64,000 bases of DNA, taken from the NCBI RefSeq assembly GCF_012349115.1, contig NZ_PQIG01000089.1:207660-271659 (forward strand), read 5' to 3'. A program made the position numbers and the translations under genes. Below the pieces are notes generated by a model. The model had not been told where the DNA came from. It made no database searches and saw nothing but the letters and a program-made list of their open reading frames with translations. Of the stretch, positions 59,158 to 64,000 are shown piece after piece. The DNA is from Rhizobium ruizarguesonis (GTDB lineage Bacteria; Pseudomonadota; Alphaproteobacteria; Rhizobiales; Rhizobiaceae). Numbering within the stretch: the first letter of the stretch is position 1; every line of letters begins with the position of its first letter.

Positions 59158-60151
59158 TTATTCGGCGGCGATCGCCGCCGGATAGACTTCCTTCATGTAG
59201 TCGTCATCAGCACTTCGGAGATCTTCGACGGCGTGAAGCGGTACGGGCCGATTTCGGAAACCGGGGTCACTTCCGCAGCCGAGCCGGTGAGGAAGCATTC
59301 GCTGAAGCCGGGAAGCTCTTCCGGCAGGATAGCGCGTTCGATCACCTCGATGCCGCGGCGTTTGGCGAGTTCGATGACGGTCTGGCGGTGATGCCGTTCA
59401 GGAAGCAATTCGGGGTCGGCGTGTGAATGACGCCATCCTTGATGAAGAAGATGTTGGCGCCGGTCGCTTCGGCGATCTGGCTGCGATAATCGAGCATCAT
59501 GGCATCGGCGTAGCCTTTGGCCTCGGCGGCGTGCTTGGAAATGGTGCAGATCATGTAGAGACCGGCAGCCTTGGAGGCGCAGGGCGCCGTCTTCGGATCG
59601 GGACGGCGGCATTCGGCGATATCGAGGCGGATGCCCTTCAGCTTTTCGGTTGGGTTGAAATAGCTGCCCCATTGCCAGATGGCGATGGCGACGTTGATGC
59701 GGTTGGCCTGCGCCGAAACGCCCATCATCTCACTGCCGCGCCAGGCGATCGGACGCACATAGGCATCGGAAAAACCCTGGCGCGCCAGGAACTCGACCGT
59801 TGCGACATCCAGTTCCTCGACGAAGTAGGGCGCTTTGAAGCCGAGGATCTCAGCGCATTTGTGCAGGCGCTGGTTATGTTCGGTGAGTTTGAACATCTAA
59901 AGCGCGTCGCGATCTTTCAGATTCGCTCCTCGCGCTTTAGGTTCCTTGTTTTTAGGCATGTCGTTGTCGCAAAACCGCTGCACACTTTTGCGCGACATGC
60001 TCTAGCCGCCATAGGCGCGCTCGCCTTCGAAGACGGCGCTGGCATAATGCAGGCCGTGGGTCAGTACGTGGATCTTGGCGTCTTTCCAGGCGACGAACTC
60101 GCCGTTGAACCAGATTTCGCCGTCCAGCTGGTCGAAAGGAACTGAAGCCTT
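59158..60151 (-). pseudogene. ilvE: Branched-chain amino acid aminotransferase, multiply disrupted
   Basis: The whole ilvE protein can be read in pieces. The N-terminus (VPFDQLDGEIWFNGEFVAWK to EGERAYGG) is at about 60145-60004, the middle (FKLTEHNQRLHKCAEILGFK to NCFLNGIT, including the lysine site SKAAG) at 59893-59390, and the C-terminus (RQTVIELAKRRG to VYPAAIAAE) down to 59158. The lesions are: AAG in place of the ATG start at 60151, 7 bases after GGAGGAG; a RIME-like insertion at 59898-60003; and single missing bases near 59388 (ACCGCC for ACCCGCC) and near 59205 (ATGACG for ATGGACG). It cannot make an enzyme; another copy must serve the cell. Confidence 0.92.
59897..60004. repeat. RIME-like element inserted in ilvE
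   Basis: On the minus strand it runs from CTAGAGCATGTCGCGC, through AAAAGTGTGCAGCGGTTTTG and AAAAACAAGGAACC, to AAAGCGCGAGGAGCG, then CGCGACGCGCTTTAG. The ends CTAGAGC and GCTTTAG are imperfect inverted repeats. It separates codons that are adjacent in intact ilvE genes, so it was gained by insertion. Confidence 0.85.
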
Positions 60152-60406
60152 CCCTCAACTCCTCCGATGCTTGAGCGCCATGCCTGTTGATTGTTGTCCC
60201 CATTACGTTTTATCCACAGACGCAAGGGGAAATCGCCTATTGCGTCGGAGTGCCGAACGGGCCTTGGTTTCCAGGGAAATGAGAGACCGTGCGGGCCACC
60301 CGCAGAGTTCGGGAAAGCTAGCAGCGACGCAAATTTATCTCAGCAAAGCTGACATATCTTCGCGAAAGCTTCCTGCAGCGCGCGGAAAGAGAAAAGGAAA
60401 TGCCGA

Positions 60407-60898
60407 GTGTCACGACAGACCGGTCCGAAAGCAAGCAAGCCAGAGCCGCTGGCCACGCCGATGGAAGATACAGGGATTATCGATTTCGAGATCATCGAGC
60501 TGTTCTTCTTCGCCTATCGTGACTTCGTTTCCGATCCTGACGCCATCCTCGAAAAGAGCGGCTTCGGCCGGGCGCACCATCGCGTCGTGCATTTCGTCAA
60601 CCGCAACCCTGGCATGACGGTTGCCGATCTTCTCGATACCTTAAAGATCACCAAGCAGAGCCTCGCAAGGGTGCTGAAACAGCTGATCGATTCAGGCTAT
60701 ATTCGCCAGGTGGCCGGCCCCGAGGATCGGCGGCAGCGGAAGCTTTATCCGACGAAATCGGGACGAGAGCTGGCGCTTGCCCTTGCTGAGCCGCAATCGC
60801 GCCGCATTGAGCGGGCATTCGAAGGGGCTTCTGCGGAGGTGCGGGAGGGCGTAAAAGCTTTCCTCAGCGGAATGCGGGACAGACAGAGGGCGGATTGA
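60407..60898 (+). CDS. MarR-family transcriptional regulator
   Basis: 163 residues. The winged helix reads GMTVADLLDTLKITKQSLAR, then LIDSGYIRQVAGPEDRRQRK, the MarR DxRxxR wing. The start is GTG at 60407, with AAGGAA 8 bases upstream; the ATG at 60400 is in another frame. The stop codon abuts the ATG of a response regulator, so the regulator, response regulator and histidine kinase form one operon. The signal is unknown. Confidence 0.88.
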   Translation: MSRQTGPKASKPEPLATPMEDTGIIDFEIIELFFFAYRDFVSDPDAILEKSGFGRAHHRVVHFVNRNPGMTVADLLDTLKITKQSLARVLKQLIDSGYIRQVAGPEDRRQRKLYPTKSGRELALALAEPQSRRIERAFEGASAEVREGVKAFLSGMRDRQRAD

Positions 60899-61600
60899 AT
60901 GGCGGTCAAGACAGGTATTTCCGACGATGCGGCGCACTTGCTGGTGGTCGATGACGACTCCCGCATCCGCGCGCTGCTCAATCGTTATCTCGCCGAGAAC
61001 GGCTTCCGCGTTACCGTCGCCGCCGACGGCGCCGAGGCGCAGCGCAAGCTCACCGGTCTGGATTTCGACCTCATCATCATGGACGTGATGATGCCCGGTG
61101 AGTCCGGCATCGACGTCACCCGCGGACTTCGCGCCATCAAGAATGTGCCGATCATCATGCTGACGGCGCTGGCGGAATCGGGCAATCGCATCGAAGGCCT
61201 CGAGGCCGGCGCCGACGATTATCTCTCCAAGCCCTTCGACCCGCGCGAGCTGGTGCTGCGCATCAACAACATCCTGCGTCGCAATGCGGGCGGCGAGGGA
61301 CCGAAGATCGAACAAGTGATGTTCGGGCCCTACACCTTCTCGCTGACCCGCAAGGAGCTGAAGAAAGCCAGCGAGGTCATCCGACTCACCGACCGCGAGC
61401 AGGAGATCATGCTGCTCTTTGCACGGCGTGCCGGTGACACGATCCCCCGCCATGAACTGATCGGCAACGATACCGAAGTCGGCGAGCGGACGATCGACGT
61501 GCAGATCAACCGGCTGCGGCGTAAGATCGAGGATGATCCCGCCAATCCCGTCTGGCTGCAGACCGTGCGCGGCATCGGATACAGGCTGAGCATCGACTAA
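60899..61600 (+). CDS. OmpR/PhoB-family response regulator (PetR-like)
   Basis: 233 residues. The receiver domain (about 12-125) has VVDDDSRI, the phosphorylated D62 in DLIIMDVMMPGE, and the Thr and Lys of MLTAL and LSKPF. The C-terminal winged helix is of the OmpR type (LTDREQEIMLLFARR; TIDVQINRLRRKIEDDP; TVRGIGYRLS). It resembles PetR-type regulators named in other alphaproteobacteria. The start is directly after the marR stop. The cognate kinase is the next gene. Confidence 0.92.
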   Translation: MAVKTGISDDAAHLLVVDDDSRIRALLNRYLAENGFRVTVAADGAEAQRKLTGLDFDLIIMDVMMPGESGIDVTRGLRAIKNVPIIMLTALAESGNRIEGLEAGADDYLSKPFDPRELVLRINNILRRNAGGEGPKIEQVMFGPYTFSLTRKELKKASEVIRLTDREQEIMLLFARRAGDTIPRHELIGNDTEVGERTIDVQINRLRRKIEDDPANPVWLQTVRGIGYRLSID

Positions 61601-61624
61601 ACTCAAGGTTCGGGACCGGCGCTG

Positions 61625-63001
61625 ATGGTGACGATCGACAGCTTGCGGCGGGAAGACCGCACTTCTGCGCCGGGCTGGCGCTGGGTCGTCCGCTGGCTGC
61701 GTCGCCGGCTGCCGACCGGACTTTACGCGCGCTCGCTGCTGATCATCATCATTCCGATGGTGCTCTTGCAATCCGTCGTCGCCGCCGTCTTCATGGAGCG
61801 CCATTGGCAAATGGTGACGGAGCGGCTGTCGCTTGCCGTCACCCGTGACATCGCCGCGATCATCGAGATCATCGACACCTATCCGCAAAATTCGGACTAT
61901 AGCGAGATCGTCCGTATCGCCCGCGACCAGCTCAGCCTGCAGATCTCGATCGAGCCGGATGGCGACCTGCCGCCACCGCGCGTCAAACCGTTCTTCTCGA
62001 TCCTCGACGGCATCCTCAGCGACGAGATCACCGACGAGATCCACCGGCCCTTCTGGATCGACACGGTCGGCAACTCGAACCTGGTCGAGATCCGCATCAA
62101 ACTCGACAACAAGATCCTGCGGGTGCTGACCAAGCGCAGCCAGACCTATGCGTCGAACACTCATATCTTCATCGTCTGGATGGTCGGGACCTCGCTGGTG
62201 CTGATCGGCATCTCGATCCTTTTCCTGCGCGGGCAGATCCGGCCGATCCTGACTTTGGCGCGAGCGGCTGAAAGTTTCGGCAAGGGGCAGAAGCCCGATA
62301 ATTTCTATCCGCGCGGCGCCGACGAGGTCAGGCGTGCCGGTCTTGCCTTCATCCTGATGCGCGAGCGAATCGAACGGCAGATCGAGCAGCGCACCGCGAT
62401 GCTCTCCGGTGTCAGCCATGATCTGCGCACCATCCTCACCCGCTTCAAGCTGCAACTGGCGCTCGCCGGCGACAATCCCGACCTGCATGGTCTGAATGAC
62501 GACGTCAACGACATGCAGACCATGCTGGAAGCCTATATGGCCTTTGCACGCGGCGAGGTCGAAGAGGATGTCGGCGAACTCAAACTCAGCGAGATCTTTG
62601 CGAAGCTGGAATCCGATTTCGCCCTGCATGGCAAAAAATTCAGCTATTCCATCGAAGGCGATGACGACATATCCGTCCGGCCGAACGCCTTCATGCGTCT
62701 CGTCACCAACCTTGCCTCGAACGCGCGTCGTTATGCCGATAGGCTCGACATCGAGGCCAAGCACAATGCCAAATGGCTGACCGTCATCTTCGACGATGAC
62801 GGGCCGGGCATTCCGGAAAAGAATCGCGAGGACGTGTTCAAGCCATTCTTCCGGCTGGATACGGCGCGCAATCTCGATGCGTCGGGCACCGGGCTCGGCC
62901 TTGCGATCGCCCGCGACATCGCCCGCAGCCATGGCGGCAACGTCACGCTCGGCGACAGCCCGCTCGGCGGCCTGAGGGCAACGATCCGCATTCCGGCCTA
63001 A
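61625..63001 (+). CDS. EnvZ-like sensor histidine kinase
   Basis: 458 residues. The first membrane helix is about 38-57, a periplasmic sensor domain about 58-178, the second helix about 180-200 and HAMP about 202-255. The H-box is VSHDLRTILTRF with the phosphorylated His at 265. The catalytic boxes are FMRLVTNLASNARRYAD (N), DDDGPGIPEKNRED (G1) and SGTGLGLAIARDIARSHGG (G2). It should phosphorylate the response regulator encoded 24 bp upstream. The TAA stop is the beginning of a RIME-like repeat (TAAAGCATGTCGCGC). Confidence 0.93.
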   Translation: MVTIDSLRREDRTSAPGWRWVVRWLRRRLPTGLYARSLLIIIIPMVLLQSVVAAVFMERHWQMVTERLSLAVTRDIAAIIEIIDTYPQNSDYSEIVRIARDQLSLQISIEPDGDLPPPRVKPFFSILDGILSDEITDEIHRPFWIDTVGNSNLVEIRIKLDNKILRVLTKRSQTYASNTHIFIVWMVGTSLVLIGISILFLRGQIRPILTLARAAESFGKGQKPDNFYPRGADEVRRAGLAFILMRERIERQIEQRTAMLSGVSHDLRTILTRFKLQLALAGDNPDLHGLNDDVNDMQTMLEAYMAFARGEVEEDVGELKLSEIFAKLESDFALHGKKFSYSIEGDDDISVRPNAFMRLVTNLASNARRYADRLDIEAKHNAKWLTVIFDDDGPGIPEKNREDVFKPFFRLDTARNLDASGTGLGLAIARDIARSHGGNVTLGDSPLGGLRATIRIPA

Positions 63002-63075
63002 AGCATGTCGCGCAAAAGTGTGCAGCGGTTTTGCGCTAGCGACGTGCGTAAAAACAAAGACCTAGAGCATGCTGT
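62999..63075. repeat. RIME-like repeat after the histidine kinase gene
   Basis: TAAAGCATGTCGCGCAAAAG, TGTGCAGCGGTTTTGCG, AAAAACAAAGACC and the end CTAGAGCATG match the element inserted in ilvE (minus strand) with a few changes. Its first three bases are the stop codon of the histidine kinase. Confidence 0.78.
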
Positions 63076-63153
63076 GATTTAGCGGAATCTGGGATTCGCA
63101 AATCAGTTTGAATGTGATTCAACATTGCTGCTGGGGAAGGCAGGCCAGCGGCG

Positions 63154-63366
63154 ATGACACAGCCTTATTCTGAAGATCTTCGAGAGCGTGCAATGGCGCG
63201 GCTAACGGCCGGCGAGACGATACGCTCTATTGCGGCCGCACTATCGATCAGCCCTTCGTGTGTTTCAAAATGGAAGCGGCGCCTGGCCGAGACAGGCGCT
63301 CTTACGCCAGGCCGGATTGGCGGGCACAAGAAACGGACTTTGTCGGATGAGAATCTGTGTTGGTTG
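63154..63366 (+). pseudogene. IS630-type transposase, N-terminal fragment
   Basis: About 70 residues of a helix-turn-helix N-terminus (MTQPYSEDLRERAMARLTAG; TIRSIAAALSISPSCVSKWK; RLAETGALTPGRIGGHKKRT) match the first part of IS630-family transposases. The frame runs on to 63405 but loses family sequence after about DENLCWL, where the complement of the IS110 gene end begins (63367). The DDE catalytic domain is missing. It is most simply explained as an IS630 element cut by the IS110 insertion. Confidence 0.75.
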
Positions 63367-64000
63367 TCAAGGCGGATTTGGTGTCCAGATGCGATCGTGA
63401 GCTAGGAGGCAGTTTGCCAAGACGAGCAGCTTGCGCATGATGGCGACCAGGATGACCTTGGCTGGTTTTCCTGCGGCTTTGAGCGTGTCTGCAAAACGAG
63501 CAAGGGCGGGATTGTAGCGACATGCCGACAAGGCGGCCATGTAGAGCGCGCGCCGGGGTGCGGGCCTGCCGGCGCGGATGGAACGACGTCCGGTTCGGGC
63601 ACCGCTGTCGTTGGCGATTGGGGCAAGCCCTGCCAGCATGGCGGCCTGCTTGCCCGAACATGTACCTAACTCGCCCATACCGGCCATCAAGGCCAGGGCG
63701 GTGACGCGGCCGATGCCGGGAATGGAGGTGAGGATCTCGGCCTTGCGGTAGAGCTGCGGATCCTCGCCGACACGTCGCTCGATTTCTTTGTCGAGACGTT
63801 CGACATACTGCTCCAGCCTGCGCACAAGGCGGTTGAGTTCGCCGCGCAGGAAGGCGGTGGTGGCCGTCTTGCTGCGATTTTGCAGGGCGGTGATGTCACA
63901 TTTGGCCACTGATCGTGCATTGACCAGCTCCTGCAAGGCTTCAATGTGAGGACTTGGCGGCGTGTCGGCCGGCGGGCGCAGGCTCTCGGCCAGGAGCGCC
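63367..64000 (-). CDS. IS110-family transposase, C-terminal part (gene runs off the window)
   Basis: About 210 residues are visible on the minus strand and open to the window edge. A coiled-coil linker (LNRLVRRLEQYVERLDKEIE) is followed by the Transposase_20 domain: LTSIPGIGRVTALALMAGM, then GELGTCSGKQAAMLAGLAP with the conserved Ser, and RRALYMAALSACRYNPALAR. The N-terminal DEDD RuvC-like domain is beyond the window. IS110 enzymes recombine DNA guided by a bridge RNA. The stop codon lies almost at the junction with the IS630 fragment, so little non-coding DNA is left on this side. Confidence 0.87.
   Translation of the reverse strand, partial: ALLAESLRPPADTPPSPHIEALQELVNARSVAKCDITALQNRSKTATTAFLRGELNRLVRRLEQYVERLDKEIERRVGEDPQLYRKAEILTSIPGIGRVTALALMAGMGELGTCSGKQAAMLAGLAPIANDSGARTGRRSIRAGRPAPRRALYMAALSACRYNPALARFADTLKAAGKPAKVILVAIMRKLLVLANCLLAHDRIWTPNPP

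Noticed and set aside
59193..59896. Two separate genes for aminotransferase halves
   Set aside because: The pieces are consecutive parts of one ilvE protein and the breaks are single missing bases and a repeat insertion. Neither piece has its own ribosome-binding site or complete domain.
1..64000. tRNA, rRNA or CRISPR array
   Set aside because: No stretch shows T-loop-like GGTTCGANTCC with cloverleaf pairing, no rRNA sequence was recognised, and no regularly spaced direct repeats occur. All repeats found are dispersed palindromic elements.

Overview
The window is a stretch of alphaproteobacterial chromosome, most likely from a Rhizobium of the leguminosarum/etli/phaseoli group. The grounds are the high GC content, rhizobial-type orthologues almost throughout (a split petABC bc1 operon, ClpS2-type adaptor, rplY, pth, prs, hemF, lgt), and many copies of the short palindromic intergenic mosaic repeats known in Rhizobium (RIME-like). 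Most of the window is ordinary core chromosome. I see no rRNA, tRNA, CRISPR array or prophage.

Layout. 0.1-6 kb: quinone oxidoreductase, ECF sigma/anti-sigma pair, secreted TPR protein, metallophosphoesterase, NUDIX enzyme, glutathionyl-hydroquinone reductase-like GST. 6-14 kb: two GNAT acetyltransferases and a four-gene operon of MoxR ATPase, DUF58, BatA/VWA/DUF4159 protein and a second large membrane protein. 14-21 kb: DUF1285-NUDIX-cca operon, small proteins, hemF, Na/Pi-type transporter with PhoU domain, trmL. 21-26 kb: two paralogous ABC exporters with a lone ribbon-helix-helix protein between them. 26-32 kb: petABC, apt, a MaoC pair and a DUF2157 membrane protein. 32-40 kb: ychF, a VapBC-type toxin-antitoxin pair, clpS2, GNAT, then pth and rplY separated by a periplasmic binding protein and a membrane GGDEF-EAL protein. 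40-50 kb: MHYT-GGDEF-EAL protein, a secreted protein, a divergent lysR/aldo-keto reductase pair, padR with a frameshifted monooxygenase, prs and a lipoprotein. 50-57 kb: creatinase-like protein, pgeF, midA, lgt, UbiK-like factor, YbjN, proC, CsaA-like protein. 57-64 kb: metallo-beta-lactamase-fold protein, SH3 protein, glycine-zipper peptide, a wrecked ilvE copy, a marR-response regulator-histidine kinase operon, and an IS110 transposase abutting a truncated IS630-type transposase.

What stands out. (1) An ilvE copy has four lesions: the start codon reads AAG, a RIME-like element is inserted in the reading frame, and two single bases are missing. (2) RIME-like repeats repeatedly touch the ends of genes. 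Their outer ends CTAGAGC, TAAAGC and TTARATC supply the stop codons of qor-like, GNAT, apt, MBL and histidine-kinase genes, and one palindrome encodes the last residues of the GST. (3) A binding protein without a transporter lies directly downstream of a membrane GGDEF-EAL gene, an arrangement like NspS-MbaA of Vibrio. (4) There are clear regulatory palindromes in front of lysR/aldo-keto reductase and vapB, and a consensus-like promoter in front of padR that predicts a leaderless mRNA.
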